Shown piece by piece: positions 12,143-24,417 of a DNA stretch of 64,000 nucleotides; position 1 is the stretch's first letter; every line of letters begins with the position of its first letter. The notes below the pieces were generated by a model, which was given only the letters and a program-made list of their open reading frames with translations, searched no databases and was not told the origin of the DNA. The translations under genes were made by a program, and so were the position numbers. Origin of the DNA: Diadema setosum (lineage: Eukaryota; Echinodermata; Echinoidea; Diadematoida; Diadematidae); contig NC_092699.1 in the NCBI RefSeq assembly GCF_964275005.1, positions 24,816,981 to 24,880,980 of the forward strand, written 5' to 3'.

Positions 12143-12700
12143 AGGGAAGATAAACCCCAAGAGCAATGTGGATTGAGTGAAAGCAGCAACATTAGTAGAA
12201 CACATCAGTGAAAGTTTGAAGAAAATCGGACAATCGATGCAAAAGTTATGAATTTTTAAAGTTTTGGTGTTGGAACCGCTGGACGAGGAGACTACTAGAG
12301 GTTATGACGTATGAGTGGACAACAATACCAAGAAAATATAAAGAAAATTCTACAAAAATCCATTTTTCATGAAAATTACAAATTCCATCAACTTGACATT
12401 GACATATGTTAGGGGTAGCAATTATTCCTCCTGCTTTCTGAAAGAGGTTGGTCCATTGCTCTTTCATAATTCTAGAAAAGTGAATTTTTGTTGAATTTCC
12501 TTTATATTTTCTTTGTATTGTTGTCCACTCAAACGTTATATCCTCTAGTAGTCTCCTCATCCAGCGGTTTCAACACCAAAACTTCAAAAATTCATAACTT
12601 TTGCATCGATTGTCCGATTTTCCTCAAACTTTCACTGATGTGTTCTACTAATGTTGCTGCTTTCACTCAATCCACATTGCTTTTTGGGTTTACCTTCCCT
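12143..12700. mobile_element. 558-bp foldback DNA element with TTAA duplication
   Basis: TTAA at 12139-12142 and 12701-12704. The left arm AGGGAAGATAAACCCCAAGA inverts to the right end. The arms pair over roughly 220 bp, for example GGAGACTACTAGAGG near 12287 against CCTCTAGTAGTCTCC near 12542. It is non-autonomous. The overlapping opposite-strand open frames are produced by the palindrome. Confidence 0.85.
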
Positions 12701-12825
12701 TTAAACCTTATATTCATATAGATGACAATATACATAAAAATGTTTTGATTTCATTCATTGAAAACGTTTCAATTGACTCGTGATACGGGAATCTGGTGAT
12801 CTATGTATTAAGGATTTCAGAATTC

Positions 12826-13170
12826 AGTATGGCCGGGCACTAATCTGATAGATCTATCAATAAAGAGTTATACTTGAAGATTATTCTATATCAGTTTACT
12901 TGTGGGAATTAAGTGGAAAAGTGATAAAACCGGTTTTCCAAGATGATACAGTTTTAGACACTTTCTCATAATACGCAGCTCTGCATGATTTACACTTTTG
13001 CACAGATTTTTGGACGGGATTGACTTTTGCTTGATATTCTCTATCATTAAGTAAGATTTCATTTCATTCAATAAATGAATAAGCAAAATAAAGGCAACAT
13101 TATGTTACGTTCAAAATCAATCTTCAGATTGCTAAGTAAGGTACGGCGGTATCGAACATCGATCATTAAA
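12826..13170. repeat. Dispersed repeat B, copy 1 (uninterrupted)
   Basis: From GGCCGGGCACTAATCTGATA through TATCAATAAAGAGTTATACT to GGCGGTATCGAACATCGATC. A second copy lies at 15711-16480, interrupted by a TTAA element. Confidence 0.75.
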
Positions 13171-13664
13171 GGCATGGATACACGGCCTTAAAGAAAAAAG
13201 AAAGATCATTTTCTGAAATGTGCACTTGGGGTATATAAGTACAAAAACTGGCTACTCGAAATTTTGTTTGTGGTTGTGCTTTTCTAGCATAGGAAAAAAA
13301 AAACAAACTTTATTATGACTGTGCTTCAACCACTGTTGATGCAAATATCATTTCAAAATATTGAACGTTCTGTATAGGCTGAAATTATAGGCCCTACTGC
13401 CTGGACTTGATTTTCCCAAATGCAGCATCTTTTATAATGATAGTTTCTTGAAATAAGTCCGCAATACATTTTTGTAATAAATATGACATTATATTTTCGA
13501 GTGTCAATAAAGATAATGGGCCTACAAGTCAGATCTCGATTATTTTTATATTCATACTCTGTCAGTATAACCTATACACAAAGTCACACAGGAGGGAAGA
13601 ATTGAATACCAGATAAGTTCGCCACGCCAGCACCTTTCTTTTCTCCATGATTCTGTGTAAAACA

Positions 13665-13712
13665 CATTGAATTGAATTGAATTGAATTAAATTAAATTGA
13701 ATCGAATTGAAC
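13665..13712. repeat. (GAATT)n pentanucleotide repeat
   Basis: TTGAATTGAATTGAATTGAA followed by variant units (AAATT, GAATC). Confidence 0.85.
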
Positions 13713-14141
13713 AGGTTTTATTAAAAATCATGTCTGGCAGCCAAAGGCTGAATTGCACATGTTTTATAATCATAATTATAAAAACAGACAGATTATTTCG
13801 GTGCTCTGTACAACAATGATACAAAGACATGATATTATAAAGAACAAACATTACGAAGGTCACATGTGGCAAATCACAAGAAGTGATCAATCAATGAGGG
13901 TACCAGTCCAATCAATTCTAAAATCGCTTTTACAAAACCGAAAAAAAAGAGAAAAAAAAATCCTGTCAACATGGTAACACTGCTCAACACTGAAAAAAAA
14001 AAACTATCATTACTATTACAACTTTTAATGAAACTTTATCAATGAGGGTACCAGCCCAATCCATGCTCAGATTACTTTATCAAAAAAAAAAAAAAAAAAA
14101 AAAAAAAATCGGCCTAAAAAATCCTACGAACCTACTTGAAG

Positions 14142-14504
14142 GCATAATTTACCATTTGAAGATGAAACAAAAACCCAGCATTCAATAGTGCTTTAAAATT
14201 GTTTTAAAATGTGAGTTAGGGTTAGAAACAACCACTGTAAAAATTTTAATCAGTAAAATTGATGTCAAATATTGTTAAATATACAAAATGTGAACAATAG
14301 TTATAATAAAAATGTTTCCAGACTAAATCGTCTACAGTTATGGTTTATTAAGAAAAGTACAGATATCTCCTTAAATTTTAGGCTTTATCACGAAAATTTT
14401 AAATGATAGGATGTTTTGTGGTACAACAGACCTACACATATGCATTAAATGTCATATCTTGAATTAAAAAAAAAAATCATTGTTTCCAAAGGTAAATAGG
14501 ACCT
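14142..14504. mobile_element. Family C element, copy 1
   Basis: GGCATAATTTACCATTTGAA through CAATAGTTATAA and GTCTACAGTTATGGTTTATT to AATAGGACCTTTAA. It matches the copy at 22040-22401 over its whole length. The left TTAA is decayed. Confidence 0.7.
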
Positions 14505-14559
14505 TTAACCCGGTAAGAAAACAATGAAACAAACGATGTGAAACTCAAAAGAGGCTTAA

Positions 14560-14945
14560 AGGGATGATACGGTTTCGGATAAGATGGACTTCAGGTTTCC
14601 ACCTTTTTTTTAAGACGATTTTTTTTTTTTAGGTAATGAACAATCTCTTATTAAATATGAAAGAGCATAAATTCCAAGAAGAGCTGGAAGTTTCTTTGAT
14701 GAAAATTGGTTTTGAAATGGCTGAGATATCCAAAACAAAATGATCCCAATAAAAGGTGGGAGCTATATCTTTTATTAGGAGCGCTTTGTTTTACCTTGTT
14801 TTTGGATATCTTATATATAGCCATTTCAAAACCGATTTCCTTTAAAAAAAAAAAAAAGCACTTTGAATTCCCCTTGAACTGGATTTCATAAAGTGTTTTT
14901 TTTTTGTGTGTTTTTTTTTTCAAGTACATATCTCGCAAAAAGTTA
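14560..14945. mobile_element. Family A palindromic element, decayed copy
   Basis: Left TTAA at 14556-14559 followed by AGGGATGATACGG. The two arms meet around the AATAAAAGGTGGGAGC...CTTTTATTAGGAGC centre near 14750-14780. The right terminus is lost in A-rich sequence. Confidence 0.65.
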
Positions 14946-15465
14946 AAAGAAAAAGGAAAAACGAAGGCAGAGGGAGATATACCAGTGGTCTGGCGGACAC
15001 TGCATGGTTACTTGCAATGATCTTTGGTCAAATCAGGGATTTAGGTCCATGGTCAAATCATGATAACTCGGAGGAATGTGGATAGGTTTGGAGGAGACAT
15101 CGCCGATGTCAGCAAATCGTCTGCGTTTTTCCAATTCCCGGGAGAACAGACTGTAATCACCATAACTCAAATAAACACTTTGCGTGTCGCACAACGAGTC
15201 TGGCAAGTGAAACAAAGCAGGCAGTGTTTATGAACAGACGTGGAGATTGTAGTGGAAGAGGAAGGCCTACCCTCAAACTGCATTGTTATCACACACATAC
15301 TACTATACATCCTTCGTGCCAACCATGGAGCTACGAAAGATATTTCAGTAGAGATAGTAGGAGATGATAAGACAGAAAAATCCGTCTGTCCGGAGGAGTT
15401 TTAACATTTTTTTTTTTTACTTTTACGGCCTTCCTCGGGAGACGGAAGGATTCCGTGAATCTATT

Positions 15466-15522
15466 TCTGGACCTTTTTTATCTTTCTTTTTTTCGCCGAC
15501 TATACGATAAAAAAGGTCCAGA
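15466..15522. repeat. Hairpin with perfect 17-bp stem
   Basis: TCTGGACCTTTTTTATC (15466-15482) and GATAAAAAAGGTCCAGA (15506-15522) with a 23-base spacer. Confidence 0.8.
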
Positions 15523-15710
15523 ACGAGACTTATCCTGACCAGACGTGATCCCCGCGGAACTAGCCTTGTTTCCCAGACCCTGTACTGTACTCCCTTTTAC
15601 AAAGTTCGCTATCCCTTCTTATAAAAGGTAGATGATACAGACACGAGAGTGCGCGAATAGAAATTGAGCAAAAAATGCTGAAATAAAGATGAAAATTACT
15701 CGACTGGGCA

Positions 15711-16480
15711 TACCCGGGTACTAATCTGATATATCTATCAATAAAGAATTATACTTGAAGATTATTCCATATTAGTTTCATTTGTGGAAATTAAGCGGAA
15801 AAGTGATAAAAAATCAGCCTTCAAGGATGGTACAGTTTTAAATATTTTTACATGATACAGCTCTGTTAAACAAATTTCTGGAAGGAATTGACCTTTTGTT
15901 TTACATGCTTTATAATTAAAGGAGACCTCCGGGTGATTCTCAAATTTTTACATTTGTACAACTATAAATTAGTTATACTGAGGACAGAGTTTCAGAATTT
16001 GTGATAATTGGGATGAAGAATAAGAATATTTTCAAAAAATAGAACAAATTGCAATGAACAAGGATGATGACATGGCAGAGTCACCATAAGAATGCATGAG
16101 TTGGGGCTCAAGGAAGCAGAACAAAAGAAGAAGGCATGCATAGATTACAGACAGGTGAACTTGCAAGCAAGCGGTATTGTAATGGAATTACACTGCTATC
16201 ATTTCTGAAATATGTGAGCCTTCTATGTCATCATCCTTGTTCAGTGTAATTTGTTTAAGGTTTTTCAAAGTATTGTTTCTCTGCTCAAGAACCACAATAA
16301 ATTCCATTAATCTATACAGGGAGTTGTCGATTTATGTACTACATGATGTGAAATTATGAAAATCGTCTGGAATGTCCCTTTAAGCCAAATATGGCCAACA
16401 TTATGATAACGTTCAAAATGAAGCTTCAGATTGCTCAGCAGGACGGCGGCGTCGAACATCGATCCTCAAAGGCACAAGTG
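15711..16480. repeat. Dispersed repeat B, copy 2, split by a TTAA element
   Basis: The left part 15711-15915 and right part 16384-16480 match copy 1 at 12826-13170. The intervening 15920-16379 is a separate transposon. Confidence 0.7.
15920..16379. mobile_element. Family D TTAA element, copy 1
   Basis: AGGAGACCTCCGGGTGATTC at the left and AATCGTCTGGAATGTCCCT at the right, with TTAA at 15916-15919 and 16380-16383. It inserted inside repeat B. A longer sister copy is at 19641-20226. Confidence 0.75.
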
Positions 16481-16484
16481 CACC

Positions 16485-17815
16485 TGTGGAATTCTTTTGT
16501 ACATCAATAGAAATCTGACAACTCCTTGGTTTTATTCACATCCACTTTGAACGGAACATGGCTTGATACTGTCCAACGGGGGGGGGGGGGGGGGGGGAGG
16601 GAGGGGCTTCCAAAAGAAGAACGGATCTGATTTGATGAGCTACGGTATGCAATGGGCCTACAGGTGCATTGTCAGTGCATAGACCAACGTACTATATTAT
16701 ACGAACCAATGAAGCCCCCCCCCCCCCCGATTGTTATGGCTGAAATAGATATGAATATAATAACAACAGCATCCAGACCAAATGGCGTGTTTCTCTTCAA
16801 AACATTCTTTGACTCCATAATTTTTACGGTGGTCGTGGCAACTTTGAAGATTTGAGATGGGCGGGGCCAGGGCGAATTGCGCATTCACGCATTTTGGCTT
16901 GGGGAGGGAGGTGGACCTCAAGCTCCACCTCCGTGGTTTGGGTACTGTATTTTATGGTAATTTCTAACTGGGGAGCTTCAAGTAAGCGTATCAAAAAATA
17001 ATTTATGCACTGACAAAGCAACGCACCTGAGACATTGCATAACCCATTGAAAGTGCCTTTGTTCTTCTTCCCCAGTTATGCCTGCCATACAGTGTTTGAA
17101 GTCGGATTCAGAATGACCGACTGACACACAAATTGTAATTTTCCCTCCTCTATGAGTGAGAATGAATAACGGACTGTGCATCGTTACTTATGTACCCCTG
17201 ATTCCCACAACCAGAAATATGACTGGCTCGGATCTTCACCATGCAAGCAAGTGCCGTGTATTCAGTAACATCATACTGTCATTTTCTTTTTCATTCGAAT
17301 AACAATACACAGCAGGGGTGGAGAACCGTTTCCATCTTCCTGCATACCATGACAGGTGAAACATGATGTTGGTGGGTACCCTTATGGATAGCATAACTGT
17401 CCAGCTGTCGGAAGAGGTTTTTGAGGTCATTACTCCAGATGAAGCTACATTTGACTCACTCGTCACTATAAACAGACAATCATTATAATAAATGATGCGA
17501 TGTCATTTTTTGTTTCTGGCTCATAGCCGAAACAATTCTGTATTTTCTCATATTTTTCTCTTTACAATCGCGCGGATTAGGAACATCATGCGCATTTTCG
17601 ATAACAGAAACCATCACGCAAGTGACTTACTATAATTTTTATGTGCGACAAAAGACTGCCATTATGATAAGGAGTGACTAAACTGATTATCATTGTGACT
17701 GCTCTATTTAAAAAAAAAAACAAATACAAATAGATCTGTACATCATCATACTTTTATGGCAGAAAAATTGAATTTTCATCATTTTTTTTTTCTGACGCGG
17801 TCAGTCAAAAGTTTC
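16485..17815. other. Non-coding stretch with G and C homopolymers
   Basis: Poly-G at 16579-16598, poly-C at 16717-16728, and a 9-bp-stem hairpin (GGAGGTGGA / TCCACCTCC) at 16907-16932. No gene recognised. Confidence 0.5.
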
Positions 17816-17843
17816 GTTGTTGTTGTTGTTGTTGTTGTTGTTG
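17815..17843. repeat. (TTG)n microsatellite
   Basis: Pure TTG repeats. Confidence 0.9.
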
Positions 17844-18302
17844 GGTTTTCGAGGTGATGACATCTTTTATAACTCAGTTATTTGCATTGAAGTTCATATC
17901 CACTATTTCAATTCGATTTATTTCAATTCAAAAAATTCATTTATTTCTCATTCTCTTTTTTCTTCCAACAAAACATAACACAAAGTATATCAAGAATTCT
18001 ATCATAAGCATGCATGCATTACAAAGTACGAAAAATAAACGATAGTCAACAAACTGGTACATGCTGGTGATACAAATTTGTGTTTAGAGGGGAAAAAAGA
18101 GAACTAAGAGGTCCACTAAAAAGTAATGCTCGTAGATTGTGGACCACTCAAGCATTAATAATGTTCTTCAAAAATACTGGAATAACAAGTACATAACACA
18201 AAGATAATTAAGACAAAATGAAACAAACAACAGAGACACAACAACATGGCATGACTAAACTAAGGATACGATTGAAAGGAATGGGGTAAAAACAGAATTA
18301 AA

Positions 18303-18340
18303 GGAAGAAAGGAAAGAAAGAAAGAAAGAAAGAAAGAGAG
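18303..18340. repeat. (AAAG)n microsatellite
   Basis: GAAAGAAAGAAAGAAAG run. Confidence 0.9.
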
Positions 18341-18417
18341 TGCCTACACGCTGAACAAGAGAAACGGAAGAGGGGATTGAGGAGGTACTTCGGAAAGCTG
18401 GTGACTGCACGTAGCCG

Positions 18418-18940
18418 TGGAAAAATTATGCAAATAAGATGCCGTATATATTCGATTACTTAATAATGGCGTTTTTCATTGCGTAAGTTCGCATGTTCGC
18501 GTACTGTTTTGCAAAAATTAGCAAATCTTTGAAATTACATATAACTTCCTTATGATTTTAGTTGGATTTTTTAATCTTTATTGGAAAATTATACTCTTAG
18601 TCATAGTTGGAAAATTATGCAAACAAGATGCCGTATTTCATTACGTGATAATGCTGTTTTTCTTTGCGTAAGTTCGCATGTTCGTGTACTGTTTTGCAAA
18701 AATTACCAATTCTTTGAAATTACATGTAACTTCCTTATGATTTTAGTTGGATTTTTTATCTTTATTGGACAATTATACTCTTAGTTGGAAAATTATGCAA
18801 ATAAGATGCCGTATTTCTTTACTTGATAATGCTGTTTTTCATTGCGTAAGTTCGTATGTTCGTGTACTGTTTTGCAAAAGATTAACAAATCTCTGAAATT
18901 ACATATAACTTCCTTATACTTTAATTGGATTTTGATGAAA
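18418..18940. repeat. Tandem satellite, ~185-bp unit, nearly three copies
   Basis: TTATGCAAATAAGATGCCGT recurs at about 18426, 18615 and 18793. Each copy continues with TTGCGTAAGTTCGCATGTTC, then TACTGTTTTGCAAAA and TAACTTCCTTATG. The copy lengths are 189 and 178 bp. Confidence 0.85.
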
Positions 18941-19640
18941 TCTACACTGTTCAGCTTAGAATATTTTACTTTCTCCGTTTTGTTCAGACAAACTTGTATA
19001 ACTGACCCAGCTACCCCTTTCCAGAGATCGCCTACGCCTATACTGTAGATATGTCTAAGAATAAACCAGTTTGACATTTTTGTTCCTTCGTTTTTGTTTT
19101 TGCGCCGGTGCGTATACCAAGTCACGTGGAAAGCGACCCCCCTCCCTCTCCCCCCCCCCCCCCTCCGAAAACTTCTGGTAAGAAAATGTCCTTGGAGAGA
19201 TTTTCAGAAAAATGGTAATAATGAGGGCAGTCAAAACACATGTATGCCGTGGAAAGGTCGGAAGTGATAATAATGAGGGTACATGTACTAAAAAAATTTA
19301 CAGTAAGAAAATGGCCTTGAAAATTTTAAGACAAATCTTAAAGTGGAAATATACACCTTGCAAGATATATGATTGCCTTTTTAACATGCTGAGAATGGAA
19401 TGAATAGGTAAACAAGAACACGAAATCAGTTTTGGCGGAGTGGATAAGTTGCACAAGTTTGTGTAAGAGGGTGGTCAATATAAATCATAATGGAGAAAAA
19501 AAAATACAGTACACTGTATATGAGAATGGCTGGGCGGTGACCAAGCATAATACATTCTATATTGTACAGGAAAGAGAGCATAATCGTTGCTGGTATAGAT
19601 TCATGGCTTTGCCCCTCCCCCCCCCCCCCCCCCGTTTTAA

Positions 19641-20226
19641 AGGAGACCTCCGGATGCTTTTCAGACTTTTACATTTGAATGAAAAATGGGTACAGAGTTT
19701 CAGGATTTATAGTGATCAGGATGAGGAATATGAATGTTTGAATATTCATAACAAATCACATGACATGGCCATGGCAGCGAATGCATGAGTGGGGGCTCAA
19801 GGAAACAAAACAAAAGAAGAAAGCATACATAAACTCTACACAGGTGAACTTGTTGAGCAAGCGATATTGCAATGTATATATTGCAATATGCATATCTCTA
19901 TTTATTAATTGTCATTTTGCACATTATGCTTATGATATAATTTCTGATTTAGTCTGTGTTATATTTTATTGGAAGAAAAATTGAGAATAAGATAAATGAA
20001 TTGAATTGTAATGCATGGAATCACATTGCTACATCCGTGAAATAATCATGAGAGCCTCCCATGTCCCTTTCAGTGTAATTTGTTTAGGTGTTTTCAAAGT
20101 ACATAATATTATACTTGGTTCTTTGCTAAATGACCACAATAAATTCCACAAAATTCAGTGATACATGGAGCTGTCGGTTTGTGTGCTACATGATGTGAAA
20201 TTATAAAAATCGTCTGGACTTCTCCT
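19641..20226. mobile_element. Family D TTAA element, copy 2
   Basis: AGGAGACCTCCGGATGCTTT after TTAA 19637-19640; ends AATCGTCTGGACTTCTCCT before TTAG. It shares GAATGCATGAGTGGGGGCTC and CTACATGATGTGAAATTAT with the copy at 15920-16379 and has extra internal AT-rich sequence. Confidence 0.75.
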
Positions 20227-20332
20227 TTAGTTGAGGTTGTCAATATCTCCATCGCCGGGCTCCATTAGAAGATCGCCATACTCTGTTCAAATTTGCCTGG
20301 GTCGTTCTCATCAAAGACAAGGATGATTCAAG

Positions 20333-20357
20333 CAGGGAGGGTCTTCCCACCTCCCTG
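20333..20357. repeat. Short hairpin CAGGGAGG / CCTCCCTG
   Basis: Perfect 8-bp stem with a 9-base loop. It is one of several similar hairpins in the first 20 kb. Confidence 0.7.
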
Positions 20358-20878
20358 ATTCTAGAGATATATTGAAGCTCCATGTACAAACGTTCGTAAC
20401 CCTGGTTACAAAATTGAACTCAAAACCCAGAGGGCTCCGCAAAAGATTCAAACTGACAAAAAAAAAAAGAAGCATACATGCAAGTTGTTTCAAGCGTTCG
20501 CAGGCATTATAAATTATGATGTTATGAAAATAAAAACAATTTGTACCCCACATCATGCACCTTTTTATTCTCATTTCTGTTTATGTGGTGAATCTGCACA
20601 CTATATAGAGTATCTATTTTTAGTGGATGAAGGTGACATAGCATATAACGGCAACAAGATGCGTATTATAGTGAGGTGTGCTTGAACTGCAGAAATAATG
20701 TACTGGTATCGACATCTCCGGTTGCGAAATATGATCCTTCTGATGAGACCGAATACAAGTTCTGTTATTTCCATCATTTGCAAAAAGAACAATTTTTATC
20801 ATATATAATGATCAAACTATGCACCTTCGTTTGTCACTGCTTCCCAGTATTCAACCTTCCCGGGTTTCCCCGGGTGCT

Positions 20879-21109
20879 GTTCGTTATTCCGAAGGTTCGA
20901 TATTCCGAAGGTTCGTTATTCCGAAGGTTCGTTAATCCGAAACACACAAATTCCCTATACCTAGAGGTTCGTTAATCCGAAAATGATAAAGGGTTCGTTA
21001 ATCCGAACATTTGTGGCGTTATTCCGAAGGTTCGTTATTCCGGAGATTTGTTCATCCGAAAATGAAATTCGGAAAAACGAACCTTCGGAATAACGAACCT
21101 TCGGAATAT
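20879..21109. repeat. TTCCGAAGGTTCG tandem/foldback repeat
   Basis: The left side has repeated GGTTCGTTATTCCGAA units; the right side ends in the inverse, CGAACCTTCGGAATAACGAA. The core TTCCGAAGGTTCG is itself nearly palindromic. The middle is made of GGTTCGTTAATCCGAA variants. Confidence 0.8.
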
Positions 21110-21355
21110 TGAGCTGTAACCATTGTCCCCTCGGTGAGATTTGAATTTTCTTTTATTCAGCACATTTATGGCTTTGAGTAAAGCATGTGATGTTCTTAGC
21201 ATAATTAATTACATGATGCAAGAGAAATCCCGCGACACAAGCAGGTTGTTTAGGATGACATGGATACAATCATTAGCCAGATGACCCGAGGTGACATAAC
21301 CGAATCACCCCCTCCCCAAACGCAATTCAACAGTTTACGGGAGGTGTTAACATTA

Positions 21356-21849
21356 GGCGTTTTCACATCAGCCCCATGTTTCGAAATAGCGCGCTATTTT
21401 CTGACTTGGGAAATTTTCCCGATAGCGAAATGGCGCGCTATTTGATAATGTGAACACAAATTAACGCGCTAGTTGTATCGCTCTGATCGAGAAAATTTCT
21501 CGAGTCCAACTTGGGAAATTTCTAAAATAGCGGGATAGTAGCGCGCTATTTGATAATGTGAAAACGACTCGAGAGATTAGCGCGATGAATCCCATCATGC
21601 CTAGCGTGTGTGACCCGATCGACCGAGGCAAACTGCACACAAATCATGAGGAATTTTTGAGAGGGCACACACATTACTGATGCTGTTTGCACATACTCAG
21701 CTGTCGAATTAGCTATTTCAAAATTTTTAACTATTCGGGCTACCCCCTCTTCGGGCTGATGTGAATAAGAAATGAAATAGCGCTCTAATTCGCAATCGCG
21801 GAAAATATTTCGAGCTTGGATTTTTATCGGGCTGATGTGAAAACGGTGC
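21356..21849. mobile_element. TIR element with TA flanks and AGCGCGCTATTT subrepeats
   Basis: Ends GGCGTTTTCACATCAGCCC and GGGCTGATGTGAAAACGGTGC, with TA on both sides. Internal TAGCGCGCTATTTGATAATG units occur near 21540 and in variant form near 21430. Non-autonomous. Confidence 0.7.
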
Positions 21850-22039
21850 TAGATGTCAATCCGAACTAGCACACGACAATCTTTGTCTTATGAATTATTC
21901 CCCAATATGGCTTAATAATCAAATGAAGACTTAATAAAGTTGTGAATTACAACGTTTCAAATAACACCACAGATGTGTGTAACATTCTGACCACTACACT
22001 TTCATCCACACCCAATGTTCAACCCTTTGTGTGCTTTAA

Positions 22040-22401
22040 AGGCATAATTTACCATTTGCAGATGAAACGAAAACCCATCATTAGTGCTTTAAAATAGTTC
22101 TAAAATGTCAGTTAGGGATAGAAACAACCATTGTAAAAATCTGAATCCGTATAATCGATGTTAAGTATTGTTAAATACACAAAATGTGAACAATAGTTAT
22201 AACAAGAGTGCTTCCAGACTAAACCGTCTACAGTTATGGTTTATTGAGAAAAATGCTAATATCTCCCTATATTTAATGGCTTAATTGTAAAAATTTTTTA
22301 TATGGTAGGATGTTTTGTGATACAACAGACCTACACATATGCATCAAATGGAATATTTTGAACATTTTTGAAATCACGGTTCCCAAAGGCAAGCTGGACC
22401 T
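22040..22401. mobile_element. Family C TTAA element, copy 2
   Basis: Starts AGGCATAATTTACCATTTGC after TTAA 22036-22039 and ends AGCTGGACCT before TTAA 22402-22405. Confidence 0.75.
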
Positions 22402-23206
22402 TTAAGTGCCACTTGGCAAAGAAAACTTCATAGCATTTGACCATGGACCTACTACACATGGACATTCATCATTATATACCTCTGTCTATGTCAAAAGTGT
22501 CACAAAAGCATTTTTGAACATTCTTCCCTGCTTTGATCGTATGATCTCCGCCGCCGGCAAGCCGGGGCAAAACACAACGCAGCTTTGAAAAATCTATAAC
22601 TAGTTATGCGCAGAAGATAACAACTGTCTTAAATCAAGAAAAATGCATGTGCAGTTGTGGTATGTATTAGTATATCATCGCTCAGATACTTTCATTCGCG
22701 AAATGCAGGTACTTTTGAAGAGATAGCTTAGTTTTTAGCTAATTGATCATGATTTGTTATCTCATTTTCCACCTTTTCCTCACATTTTTCCAGAGTAAAA
22801 ACAGATAGCAAGGGAAGAGGATGTGTCTGTCCTGCTATTAGGCAAAGTCATATAAATGTGAGCGCTCGCGAGCGAATCAGTAATTTCCAGTCCAATGAAA
22901 CGAGATCAGTCATGTTCTGAGGTTTGCTGCTTCTCATCATTGGCATTTATTCAAAGACATTTCAGTCTGAAAAGACGCATCAGCCAAATTAGACCAGAAT
23001 TAGGGAAACAATTCTTTTGACAGTGACGATGCATGATTATGCAATCAACATTTTTGAGACACCTGTACTCACTCATTGAGATGCGCATAGTCAGGTGGCG
23101 GCGGATCTCGTACTTCAAAGTGGTAGGTTTCGTTGAAAGTCCATTCGCTAGTAGGTCCATGATTGACACACTGTCTACCAACCCTGGCACAGAGAGGCTT
23201 CAATTG

Positions 23207-23600
23207 ATTGTATAGTTTTGGTTGAGACCTAATTTCAGGTTTCTAACATTTTTGGTGAGATAATGAGAAACCTCTTATGAAATATGAAAGAGCATGTAAT
23301 TCCATGAGGAATTGAACGTTTATTTGATGAAAATTGGTTTTGAAATGGCTGAGATATCCAAATCAGAGCGATTCTAATAAAGGTAGTGTGGGACCCACAC
23401 TTTATTACGATCGCTTTGTTTTACTTTGTTTGTGGATGATTTTAGTCATTCCAAACCCAATTTTCATCAAAATATAATACGGTTAAACTTTGAATTCCTC
23501 TTAAAATGGTATGCTCTGTACTATTCCATAAGTGTTTTCTTGGCATCTCGCAAAAAGTTAAAAGCCCAATTCTCATATTCACCAATACTGTACTATCCCT
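23207..23600. mobile_element. Family A palindromic element, best full-length copy
   Basis: The two arms are mutually inverted around a centre near 23390 (TAAAGGTAGTGTGGGACCCA). Left arm: TGTATAGTTTTGGTTGAGAC, GAGATAATGAGAAACCTCTT, GAAAATTGGTTTTGAAATGG. The right arm mirrors it and ends TACTATCCCT before TTAA 23601-23604. It has no coding capacity. Confidence 0.8.
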
Positions 23601-24417
23601 TTAATAAGGATGAATGATACTGTATCATGTTTCCACTAATCACCCAGTTTATTGTTCAACAAGTTCCAATGCTTCCGTCCCCAACCGAGAACCAGACCCA
23701 AACATCTCATCACATTCAGACATCCCGCCAAAATATCAATTGGTCACTGACCGATATTATGATGAAGTCACCGTCAGAAAATATTAAAAGAATTTCAATA
23801 ATAAAGACAGGTGTTATCTCAAGTTCAACTCGAGGGTAAACCTTATTGTATTCCAATGCTGTGGTTTCTTGTACATGTATTAAAATCAATAACGTATGAA
23901 TACCAAAATGACAAAATCTTTACTCTGACACATAATATAGTAGCCTATACATTTACAAAGGGACAGGTAGTCATTGACTTTAGGAAATATCTAATTGTCA
24001 CTTCACTTCACTATTCATTGACATCTCATATGCGGTAAATGATTACAGTACATCCGTTGCCTTTTCATTCAAAGCAATTGGAAAAACTATATCAATTGGT
24101 CATTTCTATTGAAACAAAATGCCACATATCAGTAAGTCCTACGATTTTACTTTATAGGTTAAATCTGATGTCATTCTGATTCCACTGTCATCTTCACACA
24201 AAGTTCGACAAAATACTACGAGGATTATTGAATTGCATGACTTGTAATACTTCAGAAATCATACAAGCCAATATTTTCATTGGTCATCAATCTCGATATA
24301 AATTGGGGGGAAAAAGACCTGAGGTGTGAATTTTCTTCAATTTGTCTCCCTCTACAAATGAAATTTGTAAGATCGCAACTGCTGATCTGTAACAAACATG
24401 TCGGGAAAAAAAAAGGA

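Noticed and set aside
12246..12721. Opposing open frames at 12.2-12.7 kb
   Set aside because: Created by the two arms of a foldback transposon.
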